Source: Cylicocyclus nassatus (Eukaryota > Nematoda > Chromadorea > Rhabditida > Strongylidae). From it: 64,000 nucleotides of DNA. Positions 1-10,157 of this stretch are shown in pieces. The notes under the pieces were generated by a model. The model did not search any database and was not told the origin of the DNA. It worked only from the letters and a program-made list of their open reading frames with translations. The DNA is taken from NCBI GenBank assembly GCA_958299035.1, contig CATQJL010000305.1:73748792-73812791 (forward strand), given 5' to 3'. Position 1 is the stretch's first letter. Every line of letters starts with the position of its first letter. Both the position numbers and the translations under genes were made by a program.

Positions 1-413
1 CACTGTTCCTCGACAAGGATTTGCTTGAAAAGTACGGACCCGCTCTAGATGTTACGTTGACAACCTCTACAAGATCCGCTTGTTTTACAAAATCTTATGG
101 GAGCTACATATCTGGATGTGGTTCATATTTTTGTTACAGGTGAATTTAAGCTTCTGAGTTACAACGCTTTTTCTCATTCAGATCTGATTTCGTAGTGGAA
201 AAACATCTCACCAAAATTGCTTTGGAAAATCTTGAAACCCTTTCGCAAGCTGTTCGACGGTTTTCTCCAAGAGAAATGGCAAACCTGATGTGTTTTCCGG
301 AAGATTTCAAATTCCCGGTTAAATCATCACATAGACAATTATATCAATGTCTTGGAAATTCCATTAATGTTCATGTCGTTGCAGTTGTTTTGAGATTTCT
401 ACTCAGTTGTTGA
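1..413 (+). CDS. Dnmt2: Dnmt2/TRDMT1-type tRNA (cytosine-38 C5) methyltransferase, C-terminal part
   Basis: Two exons are visible. The first runs from the window edge to 139 (codons in frame from base 3). A 42-base intron (140-181, gtgaat...tcattcag) follows, then an exon at 182-413 ending in TGA. The first exon encodes LEKYGPALD, then TRSACFTKSYGSYISGCGS, matching the conserved Dnmt2 block RRSVCFTKGYGxYIEGTGS. The second encodes RRFSPREMANLMCFPEDFKFP, then a Q-L-Y-Q-C segment and LGNSINVHVVA, which is motif X (GNSxNVHVVA) near the C-terminus of this family. Known family role: SAM-dependent methylation of C38 in the anticodon loop of tRNA-Asp and a few other tRNAs. The N-terminal catalytic half (PCQ and ENV motifs) lies left of the window. 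No frameshift is seen, so the gene looks intact. Identity is secure; that it is active is inferred. Confidence 0.93.
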
Positions 414-1659
414 TTTTATTGTTATGTCTCTGTTGTTGAGCATACTGATCGTTGTTACTGTGATCCGGATACAATACAATCTTCTATCAAATTTTATTAG
501 TCAATTGGTAGTGGGCATGGCTACTGCCGGCAACTTTTTACTTTTATTCTCAAAGATGACCATCTTGTGAATGCCCAAGTACGATCAAGGTGAAAATTTC
601 ACCGATCCAGAACAAACATATTTCATGTAAAGGGGATTTCTTTTGCGCATTTTTTTTCTGCAAAATGGGCTCAATGTGTCTTTTTATTACAGTACTTCCT
701 TCAAGTTTTTGATTTTTTCAGCAAGTTTTCTAAGTAGAAGGTTTTTAGCTTGGGATTATCACCATGAACAGAACAGCTTACTTTACCTATCTGTAAAGAT
801 TAATCGAATAACGCAGGATAATGCATTACCAGAACACAACAAAAGTGAGGGACCTGCGCTTCAAATCGAGCTTATTTGGCACTTGTCATCTTTCTTACAA
901 AGTAGAATAGCCTCGAACAGGGCTCAGATGAGCTGACACCAAGAAAATTTCAAACGAAGTCTTTTTTGATATTGAAAATTTTGTACGAACCTTGGACCCT
1001 AAACCCAACGTAAAAAATCCCCAAAAAACAAAAGTGGATCAAAAGACGTTGCATTTCGGGCATAAAAACTGTATTCCCTTTGCCTTTTATCCCAAAAACG
1101 ATATCCAGCTTGACCCGGTGCCAGCTAAGCCGAGCCCTGGTCCTGAAGCGTTGTGTCTTGCAAAAGTGGCAAAAAGAAATGGAGCTAGCCTCTACCTCTA
1201 ATCGGGCTTTAGAGGGTATCTTTGCAACAAAAATGGCTGTTATACCATATAATTAATTTTTTCTTGGCAGCGGTAATTCGTTTCTTAGTTTCTGCTACAA
1301 CTTTAGCGAGTTGCTTGCTCTTACAAATTGAGAAAGGCGTTACAGAAATCAGCTTAAAGAAGGAAATTATCTCAGTAAACTTTTTTCTTCACAGAGAATC
1401 TTGCGCCTGGCAATAGCTGTAAATTGTTTGAAAAACTGAAGATGATAGATAGGGGTTATCTCATTGTGGGTGGCAACATTGCTCCATCCTGAAATTTTGC
1501 TAAACTGTCTCTTTCAGTGTACTTTTCGCCGTAGATCAACTCATTTCTTGTGAGTGAATTTTGATATGAATAAGTATTATATTTTACCTAATTATCTTAG
1601 GCGAATGGAGTTAGACACGAAACCCGGGAGGTGTTCAAATTCTTCATTTCACCAAATTA
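414..1659. other. Non-coding interval after Dnmt2
   Basis: Mostly AT-rich sequence with no ORF I can support as a gene. Short ORFs at 643-936 and 1222-1416 have low-complexity, phenylalanine-rich translations and no flanking splice-site logic. A repeat copy lies at about 955-1140 and is listed separately. Confidence 0.5.
955..1140. repeat. Dispersed repeat, partial copy related to 13504-13752
   Basis: Shares with the 13.5-kb element the run cgatatccagcttg, preceded in both by a ttt-a/g-tcccaaaa segment, plus a terminal gccgagccctgg (gccgagctctg in the other copy). Both also have a cgaagtc block at the other end. The middle is strongly diverged. The left terminus is not clear, so the limits are approximate. 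Confidence 0.45.
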
Positions 1660-1896
1660 GGCCTCGGGCAGAGTTCACGCGATTTAATCGTTGCGGTTGA
1701 TCGCGACAAGACAAGTGTAACAATATCATTGCATGCCGATTTTCTTGCATTTCGGTTGTGATAGTTTTTCAACACGACTAATTTTGACTAACTATCACAA
1801 CCGAAATACAAGAAGATCGGCCTGCAATGAACTCGTAACACTTGTCTTGTTGCGATGAATCGCGACGATGAAATCGCGTGAACTCTGTCCGAGGCC
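1660..1896. mobile_element. Palindromic MITE-like foldback element, copy 1
   Basis: Two arms of roughly 110 bases are inverted copies of each other around a short centre near 1778. The left arm starts ggcctcgggcagagttcacg. The right arm, read in reverse complement, starts ggcctcggacagagttcacg. Both run inward to tttcggttgtgatagtt. Arm mismatches are scattered, so this is an old element. The same terminal sequence (ggacagacttcacgcgattt) occurs in the element at 6168-6369, which defines a family. It has no coding capacity: the minus-strand ORF at 1778-2089 only reads through one arm. Confidence 0.8.
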
Positions 1897-2538
1897 TTAC
1901 AAACTTTACGTTTTTTTTTTCTTGATCCCATAACTCTGTCGCAGAAACACACTTGTACTGTATGACCAAGTGAGTGATTTCTATAAGTGAAAGTAAGTAA
2001 GCCGCTTGAATTTTGAGGCTGAATATATAGCTAACACTACTATATCTTAGCCATAGAGCATTCGATGAAAATTCAAAGCTTTTCAGCATTTTATATTAGA
2101 AGAGCATGTAGAGCAAGGTCTGAAAAATAGTGACTCAGTAAACAGTTGACATTCTTAAACGATTCATTCTATGTCAAGGTTACTGAAGAACCGCAGTAGA
2201 GCAGTAATAAATACAGTATTGTTGTCTAAAAATATGCACAAGTTCGGTTGACTGTGACATAGAGATCTTCAGTTGACATTTTTATATTATTGTGCACTGT
2301 CAAAGCGGGCTAAATACGGATCTCTGGAATAGCATTGAATAACACAAAGGTTTTGTAATATAGGACTGGCTTTAACTTAAATTTAGATCCACAATATCAG
2401 AGCGAATCACGATTGCTCTTCATTATTGTGAAGCTGTAGTAAGTTGTAGAGAAAAAAGGTTGAAAAGGTTCCAAGTTCGTAGTCACATTTTGCTTCAGGG
2501 ATGGCCAAACAAGCCGAAAACACTTATACACGTATAAT
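1897..2538. other. Non-coding interval
   Basis: AT-rich with no supported gene. A segment at about 2371-2435 (tttaacttaaatttaga through ttgctcttcattattgtg) resembles the terminal inverted repeat of the element at 16637-17081 and may be a solo end of that family. Confidence 0.4.
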
Positions 2539-2579
2539 TTATGTCACTAAATTAATTATAACATCTTTATCAGTCACTA

Positions 2580-2870
2580 GTTGGCAAACCCGGCTCCGTC
2601 CGGCCTTGTCAATAACATATTTGTAATCAGCATGTTCGATTACCCCCCTGTGCCAACTCCCAGCCCCGTAGCTCAAATTCTGCAAAAAATCGCTGAAGTC
2701 GATATCGATCGATGACGAAAAGTAGCCTATGACACCCGCTGGGGCCCGAAGTGTATGTGTGCCAAGTTTGGTCCGGATCGGTTCAGAAATGGAATTTTCT
2801 ATTCGGAACATACGTACATACAGACAGACATACAGACAAACATTCAGCTTTATATATATGAATTTCAGAC
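2580..2870 (+). repeat. Dispersed repeat tail with gacagacatacagac motif
   Basis: The block reads gtagcctatgacacccgc, then ccaagtttggtccggatcgg, then a run of acatacagacagacatacag, then an AT-rich tatatatatg end. This layout (paired 'agcctatg', 'ccaagtttggt...atcggttca' and cagacagacatacagac) resembles the 3' ends of abundant transposons in many invertebrate genomes. That link is from general knowledge, not from a search. The ORFs read from it on both strands are by-products. Confidence 0.45.
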
Positions 2871-3014
2871 ATACCGTAGCAACTGTTCTTCCAACGTTTT
2901 CCAAAAATGTGATTACACCATAAATATTCAGAGAGACTTGTTAAAAGTTGAACAGTGAAGAAGCATGCTTGAACCCCCTGCTATATTAGCAGTTAGTCAT
3001 TACCCATTGAGACA

Positions 3015-3121
3015 ATGTGGACCACAGGTGGCCCCCACACTTTTTGCCGCCAGGGACGATGTGGACCACCGGCGGCCCACGCACTTTTTGCCGCTAGGAA
3101 CGATGTGGACCACCGGTGGCC
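3015..3121. repeat. 44-bp direct tandem repeat, 2.4 copies
   Basis: The motif atgtggaccac followed by g-g-c/t-g-gccc recurs at 3015, 3059 and 3103, a period of 44 bases. Each full copy also contains cactttttgccgc and ends in a gacgat/aacgat junction. Overlapping ORFs here (2965-3222, 3015-3278) are repeats of the same residues and not genes. Confidence 0.8.
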
Positions 3122-4613
3122 CAACCTCTTGCAAAATCATATCCTTTCCAGGTCTCCACAGTTCAGTTCTTTTTTCCACAGTTCAGCATTTTTTCCCATT
3201 TTTTGCACTTTGGAACCTATAGAATTCGTCATCCGAGAAGATGGCTGTAGTTGTTTACAAAACATTTTCATTTCGTAAATAATCGCGAAACTTTCCTGCG
3301 CGGAAAGTGTTGTGCAAAATCGCGTCGTCCCACAGCGCGCGGCTGGGGTTTTCTACCGTAACCTACAGCTCTACAGTACGCTGAAGCGGCTAAAGGCAAG
3401 AACGAAGAGAGATACTAACGATCAAACAGAGTGCTTAATTTTCTTGAAACATTTGTATGTGCTCAAAATATCGTAGGTATCAAAAAGGGCTTCGGATTGA
3501 GCACCAATTTTGCTTTCTGGTCAAAAATGTGCACGCTGAATCATGTATTGGACGTGAATTTGGATCTAAAAAATTCCCCATTTTTTGTCAAAACTTCAAG
3601 CGGCATAATCTCCCTTGTGCATCATGACTTTTAAAAAATGTTACGCAGTATTCTGACGCATCAGTGATCACTCAGTTAGGTTATTACGTAGTATTACAGT
3701 ATATTTAAGCTGGGGAAAGTGTTTCGAAAGGCATGTAGGTGTTGCTCGTAGTCATCGTCCTGCTCTGTTCCGCCCATATCATGTTTCACTGCGGGCTCTT
3801 GAAAGGCACAGGCGCTCTCACTCTAGAGTCAATATTGGAAGAGCAAGGGTGTTGCGGCTTGTGTTTTACCCGTTTCCGATCATGTCTTACTTTCACGGAG
3901 CTTTGTTTTAGTCTCTGCTTCCCCATCGTGCTTTTTTCCGAAGAATCTTGAAGTCTCTCTTGCGAAATTGGGCGTACTCGCATTCCCGCACTCATCACTC
4001 CATTTGCCCATCAACTCTTTGCCATCCCTAATTGCCGATTTTGGAATGGATGAGATTTTGATCGTAATCAGTTCTCCTAGTGACGGCCACGACCTTGCGT
4101 TTGTCACTCGTTTATTGTGGCCGCGTAATGGACCGGCTCGCGCTCCTCCCCCGTGCTGCATACCGCATCGCTACCCGTCTCCACTACCCCTCCTCCCCCG
4201 CCTCTTTGTCCTCGACCGGCTCGATTCACTCATTACCCGCGAAGCGATAAAAAACCGATTAAAGTGTGTTGCTCCCCGCACCCGATGTGATGACGGTCGA
4301 TGTGGCTGGGAATTACCGCCATCGTCCTTGTTTATCCATTTGCTCACCTGTCGGCGCCGTTCGATCATTTATGCAGGCAAATTTCAGCCGATTAGCACCA
4401 TTGGCGCAATCCATATGCTTTTGTGGGGTTTCTACGCACTTGCAAAATTTCCATCTCAATTCTGGACATTCTTCAATTGTTTCTTTTATATATGGAAGTT
4501 TATGGTCATGGAATCAATAAGACCTATCTTTGCCACACTCTTAGAGTTGGCGCCTACAAATTCGAAAAGCTCACAAAAATTTAGCGACAATTATCCATGA
4601 AATTTTCTCATTG
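3122..4613. other. Non-coding interval with one long unsupported ORF
   Basis: Includes a GC-richer stretch near 3290-3400 and a pyrimidine-rich stretch near 4130-4220. The ORF at 3968-4600 opens only from a TTG codon. Its product is dominated by proline/leucine/serine runs translated from C-rich DNA, with no recognisable domain, so I do not call it a gene. Confidence 0.4.
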
Positions 4614-4620
4614 ACCTAAA

Positions 4621-4767
4621 GGCTACTGCATGATGAAGGCGCATTAGTCAAGAGGGCACGCTACGCGCGCGTACTCTCACCATTGTAAATCCTGCGCCTC
4701 ATGCGCTCTGCGGCTAATAAAGCCGCGTTCGCGCCCAAAGATACTGCGCCTTCGTCATGCAGCAGCC
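4621..4767. mobile_element. Short inverted-repeat (MITE-like) element
   Basis: Terminal arms 4621-4643 (ggctactgcatgatgaaggc, then gca) and 4745-4767 are inverted copies over 23 bases with two transitions. The interior is unrelated between the arms and GC-rich with CpG-rich runs (acgcgcgcgtac). Partial similarity extends a few bases outward on both sides (acctaaagg versus accctatagg). Confidence 0.65.
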
Positions 4768-4774
4768 TATAGGG

Positions 4775-6167
4775 TTCTTATTCTAGGTTAATGAGAAAGG
4801 TTAAGATCTACGTACCTGTCAACAAAGCGAAAGGATATTATTTGTAGTAATGCTTTTTTTTACAAACTCCCTCCCCAGAATCTATAATTATGGTTTGAAT
4901 CTTCCTAAAATTGAGCTTCACGAGCCTTTGCTCAGCTTTTCAATTTTTTCCCCAAACACGGTTCTTCCACCGTACTAGACTTCTTTAAGGTATGCCGTTT
5001 GAAGGATGCCTTGAAAAATACGAATTTAAAATCTTTGAAGTGACCATCTGTCTTTTCTTTACTTTCTGGTAGCGCTGAAATTGATTAGACCTTTTTTGAG
5101 TGCTTTATAGGGCTACAGCATTTATTAGCGTGAAAGAGAAAGCAATGAAATTAGATATCTAGTTCATCGAAGGAGATTTCGTGGAACTGCTGCTAGTTAT
5201 CAGGACGAGGTTACTGTGGAGTATGAGTCATGCGATAATTTACAGCACTGCGTACAACTCTCATTTCCTCCCCATCTTTCCCTCCTTCACCCTCCCCCCA
5301 TTTTCCACAGCATAAGCAAATCCTTGCTCATCAGGCTGAGTCCGCATGATTCTTTCCCTTTGCAGTTAATGCATTGCTCTTGCACTGGCTTGACTGCTTG
5401 GTCATGCTGCACTTTTTTCTCCCCCCCCCCCCCAAAAGCCAAATTTAGCCTTGACGCTGAAAATGTTTGCAGAATATTGAATATGTGCACTCGCATTCAT
5501 ATTTGTCCGTTTTGCGTCATGCCTTCACGACATCATATCAAGCGCGTAAGTGCTTGAAGGTCAAGCATTTCGTAATCGCAAATTTCACAAAAGTTAGTGA
5601 ATATTACTCAGCAAAATTTTTTTTGGAGTTTCTCAGGTTCGATAGAGACATTTACCTTTTGAGTAATCTGACTGGGTCGCAATTCAACATTTTGGGAATC
5701 TTTTTTTTTCATGCAGTACCATGATGACAATCGTTTTGAGCATTAGCAAACCAATCGCTCGAATGAACCAATGTAACAATATCACCAGGCTTATTGACTC
5801 AGATACTGTGGGTGGGGGATACTGTATTTAACACAACGAAAAGCTGCCATGAACTAATTGTGTATGGAGTAACATTATACCTGCATATCAATTTAGATTA
5901 ACATTTGGCTTACGCTTTATGTTGATCTGTCTCTAAAAGTTCATATCATCTTATAATATGCAAATCCCTTCCCCCGCTTTTACTCCATTACAGTATATGT
6001 CAACAAATCATAAACAGTGGCTAATCTATGTTTGAGAAAACCCGTTATAGTTAACTTAGCTGTTTCAATAAATTGAACTAGATGACCCAATAAATCCCTC
6101 GCAAAATCGGATAACTCTCTGCTTTTAAACAACCTTTACTGGGTTTTGCACCTAACTATCGCTATAG
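4775..6167. other. Non-coding interval with poly-C tract
   Basis: No supported gene. A 13-base C run occupies 5421-5433 directly after a T-rich stretch. ORFs at 5216-5557 and 5467-5724 cross this tract or are low complexity and are not supported. Confidence 0.4.
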
Positions 6168-6369
6168 GGCCCCGGACAGACTTCACGCGATTTGATCTTG
6201 CGACTAAATCGCGACGGGACAACTGTTACAACATCATTCCATGCCGATCAACTTGCATTTCGGTTGTGATACTTTTCCAGCCCGAAATTTTTGAATGTGA
6301 AATGAAAATGAATGGAAATCTCGGCGACTGAATCTCGACGATCAAATCGCGTGAAGTCTGTCCGGGGCC
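6168..6369. mobile_element. Palindromic MITE-like foldback element, copy 2
   Basis: The left end ggccccggacagacttcacg and the right end, in reverse complement, are identical over about 30 bases (through cgcgatttgatc). The same family as 1660-1896 is shown by shared ggacag-a-g/c-ttcacgcgattt, the gccgat block and gcatttcggttgtgata in the left arm. The right arm lacks the inner part of the palindrome, so this copy has an internal deletion or divergence. Flanking ctatag/catagag may hold a TA-type target duplication, not certain. Confidence 0.75.
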
Positions 6370-8330
6370 ATAGAGGGTTTCTGGGATAAGCTGCTTGAAA
6401 TATGAACCAGCAGTGTTGAATTTAGTCTCGTTCGTATGCCATTCGAAGTATACCAATCTAATATCATTTGACTGTGTATCTTCCTTTGTATTCAGTTTTT
6501 TTTTGTGATTATTGCTGTGATCGGTGCATATGCTTGATCTTACACCACCAATACTTTTTTGATTTCTGCGCAGTGTTCTATTTCGGATAGTGCATTACGG
6601 TTGTCACATTGTTCGAATCTTTTGGACATATGATCGTGGCGCAAGACATCGTTTATCACTGTTGCGCTCCGTAAAATTGGGCTCGGGCTTAGTACCGTAC
6701 GATCCTTTGAAATGAATGATCACGTCTGCGAATACCAAGTAAGGTTTGATTGACTACTACACTTCGCAAAACGCAAAAGAGTTTTCTCATTTTCACAGCA
6801 AAAATAAGACAAAAAAATCATTTGTTCATATGGCAGGCATTATTTGTTGTCGATTTAGTCCACTAGCTAGGCTACCTATATAAAAAACAGGATGGATATT
6901 GAGCCAGGTTAAGTGATCGTTTCCGCTCGGTTAAGCATTCGTTCATGATTTATTATTCCTTCGGTCCTCAGTCATTTGGAAAATATGAGCATAAATTTCG
7001 TTTTTATTATCTCTGTATTTTGCTTTCGCAATGATCATACCTAAATATTTATAATCAATTTTTTATTGAATGTGAAATAGCTCAATTGCATGTTTACCTC
7101 GATCATACCCCGATTCTTTGGCATAGAATTTCTGATTTTTCTTGTTGTTCAAAATTTAAGCTCAAAATTTGGTAAAGATGTAAGATTTTTAGAGCAGGAA
7201 ACCCAGCATAAGATGGCGTTATTAGACAGCTAAATTTCATGTATTCTCTCAACTTCGTGCAAAAATATGAACTATGGTGCAATTACACCAATGACCTCGA
7301 GTTTTGCTGCAAGTATAAGCAAAACGTAAAGATTTGTACTTTCTTTTTCCGCCAACGCTTTACATCATCATCATCTGTGGAGCTTTGCTATTTTTATAGC
7401 TCACTTCCGAAGGGATAGGTTCGCTTTGGGATGACTCACCTCCAGCAAGGGCAACATCTCGTCGCACAATACCCACTTATTCACCGGCGACCGTAGTCGA
7501 GGAGGCGAGAAGTTTCCGAGGAGACAATTATGGGCTCGGTATGGCTCATTGCAAGAACACACTTTCACGGGTTCTCATGCGCATGGAATGAATACACGGG
7601 GGGGGGACGCCCCACTTGTAGTCGTCCTTCAGCGCCAGTATACCTCTGCGTCATTCTGTGCGGTGCCGACTGCGAATCGATACGATGCAAGTTCTCCAGA
7701 GAAGGGGGGGGGCTGTTCTATGCAGCTTTTTCTAGTAAAAGCTCAAATTACTGGGGATTCTGTATCAGCAATTCGGTCACTTCATGTCAGCAAATTATCC
7801 CCCCCCCCTGTAATCGCTAAGAAAACAGAACGCTATCAGCGCAAGGGGCGGAAGCAGCTTATGCTGCTGATTAAGTCCTCAATCGCCCCGCTACTTGTTT
7901 GGCCTGAGAATGGACCCCTATGCTATCGACCATCCTAGCAATTCTTATCCCCCCCCCTCCTCCCCCCTCCAGCTTACCCATTTTGCATTTGCTATTCACA
8001 CTTCATTGATCGGGGCAAGACGTCAGGGGCATGGATAAATGAATTCCCAGGCGAAAATGACGACTGGTTCGCGCATTTTGCAATGTTTTCGTTTCGGCGT
8101 TATTGATGTCGCTCCATGATTTGTCCTTTCGCTAGTTTCAGCGAATTGTCTTAGCAGTGTGTTTTGTTTGCTTCAAACTTTCTTTTAGTTTATTCTACAG
8201 ATAATTTCCTTTGTTCTCCACATTTGTATGAATTGCGCATCAGAATGTCCGCATTTATTCATTTATTTATTGATTTCTTTATATGATAACAAAGTGCGCG
8301 AAAAGAAATCAATATGACACAATAGTAAAA
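6370..8330. other. Non-coding interval with G- and C-homopolymers
   Basis: No supported gene. Nine-base G runs end at 7606 and 7712, and C runs of about ten and nine lie at 7799-7808 and 7949-7957. ORFs at 7530-7820 and 7549-7938 span these homopolymers in two frames and look accidental. Confidence 0.4.
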
Positions 8331-9043
8331 CGTGAATAGATGTCCAGAAGAAGAATCCAGTAATCCTTTCTTCTTGCTCGTCCAGGTCATTACTACTCTT
8401 AAATTTGTGGAGTACGCAAATCTGCTGCTATCATTGAAAAAAAATTGCCTAGAATTCTCTTTTTTTCCTCGAGATGGAGAATTCGATTTCGAGGCCCTTT
8501 TCCTTCACAAGGTTCATCAAAGGTTGAGGAAAGCTTAAAATGATGAACTTTTTTGAAAAGCCGTGAAATTCTAGGAAAAACATTTTCGTGTTCTTACGTT
8601 GAAGATGAACTCATCCATACATCAGTTATGATAGAATCATTATTTTCTCATTATTTTCATTCTGTAAACACTGATTTTTTGTTTAAGGGACTCAAAACGC
8701 TTTGCACAAATTGTCTATACAAGCTTGAACTTGTTTTTTCCTGTCCCCAAATAGCAAATAATCCAGAATGAAATGGATTACGAGTATAAACATGTTAGGG
8801 CGATCAAGCTTGTTTTGACAATGCGCAAAGCAGTTTCGAGTCTCATAGCCATAAACTGAATGATACATCTTTCTGACATTTTGAAAATTTCTTTCACATA
8901 GTTGAATTTCTCCTTGTTTTTTGATCATTTTATTGTGACTGACTAAATAGGGATGATATACTTACAAATCCATACGACAAGCTACAGAATCCTGATCATC
9001 CGCACCGTATTGCTTGCTCAAAGCAAGCCTGATTGGTTCTCAG

Positions 9044-9428
9044 CATTGATCAGCACTCACCTAGCGTTGCAGTAAAGTACACTTTGTTCCGTAATTATGT
9101 GGTGGATGCACGCGAAGGTTCAATTAGCGGACGAATTACCCTGCTGGGAAAAAACTTCGAGCACCTGGGCATGTGGAATTATGCAACAGAGCTAAGGAAG
9201 CTCTGTGAACTTTGTAATTCCACTTGTTCGAGCGCTAAACGCGGTAGAATACGGGTATCTGTAGTTTACTTTTCCCAATTAAGTGATCACACTTCGCGAT
9301 TTAATTTATGGCAGCGGACAGTGCTAATTCAAGGGCATTTGCGATATTATCGGAAGCGCGCGAATAAAAAAACCTTACCGCAAATGAATGAAGATTTTAT
9401 TGGCGATGCGTCAGCTAATTTGTCATGA
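9044..9428 (+). CDS. Possible exon of an unrecognised protein
   Basis: An open frame of about 128 residues follows a good acceptor (gattggttctcag, AG at 9042-9043) and ends at TGA 9426-9428. The translation has mixed composition with charged residues, including VKYTLFRNYVVDAREGS, GRITLLGKNFEHLGMWNY and ATELRKLCELCNS. It looks more protein-like than neighbouring ORFs. I recognise no domain. A preceding exon would be needed, because the frame has no ATG at its start; none is convincing, though ORFs lie at 8332-8538 and 8553-8771. It could be a terminal exon, a decayed gene or chance. Confidence 0.3.
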
Positions 9429-9862
9429 TCTTCCACGATGATAAAATTTGCAGAAGTAAGTTTTGAATTCGTCAGCAGTGAATGTGCGCGGGATCTTTGT
9501 ATTTGTATTTACCGTATTCTTTCTTCATTGTGAACTGATTATCCGAGCTTTGTGAGACGGAGAACTACTGTGAACTCATATATTTAATTTTGAAATTAAT
9601 CAGTACTTATTAGAAAGTTAAGAGGACCTTTGATTGGCTTATAACGTGAAATTCTAGAATCTTTGAATTGCAAATGCTGCCCATACTGGTCATTATGCCC
9701 TAGCATCTCTCATTTCATTCTTTTCATTGTTACCATAATATTGGACTTCTTGTTTTTGGCTTTTGTACAAAATTGCTTGATATTCTATGAATGACTTATT
9801 GGGAAGCGAATGGTTGAAATATTGAAATCGAATTTTTGAGATGCCTAATCAGTTTTGTTCAG

Positions 9863-10157
9863 GTTGCATAAGTATGCAATGGGACCTTTGATTTATTCTG
9901 CGCTAAAATATGAGAGGGAAAAAATCTGGAAGAAAATTTCAAATGGAACATACAAGAAACTGTTATTGTATGACATGGAGATGGTTGTCGATCGCACCGT
10001 AATCGTCACTCAATTGCGCGTGAAAATTGAGCCAGAAATAAAAACCGCAAGCGCTCAGTGGTTTGAGTCGAGTAAATCAGTTTTTTGCTTTTGTGAGTAT
10101 CATCCAAACTTTGTTATGGTGTCCGGAGTTATCTGTTTGGAATGCGTTGAGTACTGA
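9863..10157 (+). CDS. Possible exon of an unrecognised protein
   Basis: Starts after the acceptor ttttgttcag (AG 9861-9862) and stays open to TGA at 10155-10157. Residues include LHKYAMGPLIYSALKYEREK, then WKKISNGTYKKLLLYDMEMV and LRVKIEPEIKTASAQWFESS. An internal donor-like gtgagt at 10093 could instead end the exon at 10092. Possibly part of the same gene as 9044-9428, but the stop at 9428 prevents simple joining. No domain recognised and no function assigned. Confidence 0.28.

Noticed and set aside
1778..2089. Minus-strand ORF
   Set aside because: Its C-terminal part lies inside the palindromic MITE at 1660-1896; the frame is a by-product of the repeat.
3968..4600. 210-codon ORF as a gene
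   Set aside because: It opens from TTG, is built from pyrimidine-rich DNA with proline/leucine runs, shows no domain and has no supporting splice or poly-A context.
7530..7938. Overlapping ORFs of 96 and 129 codons
   Set aside because: They cross three long G/C homopolymers in different frames, and the translations have no family resemblance.
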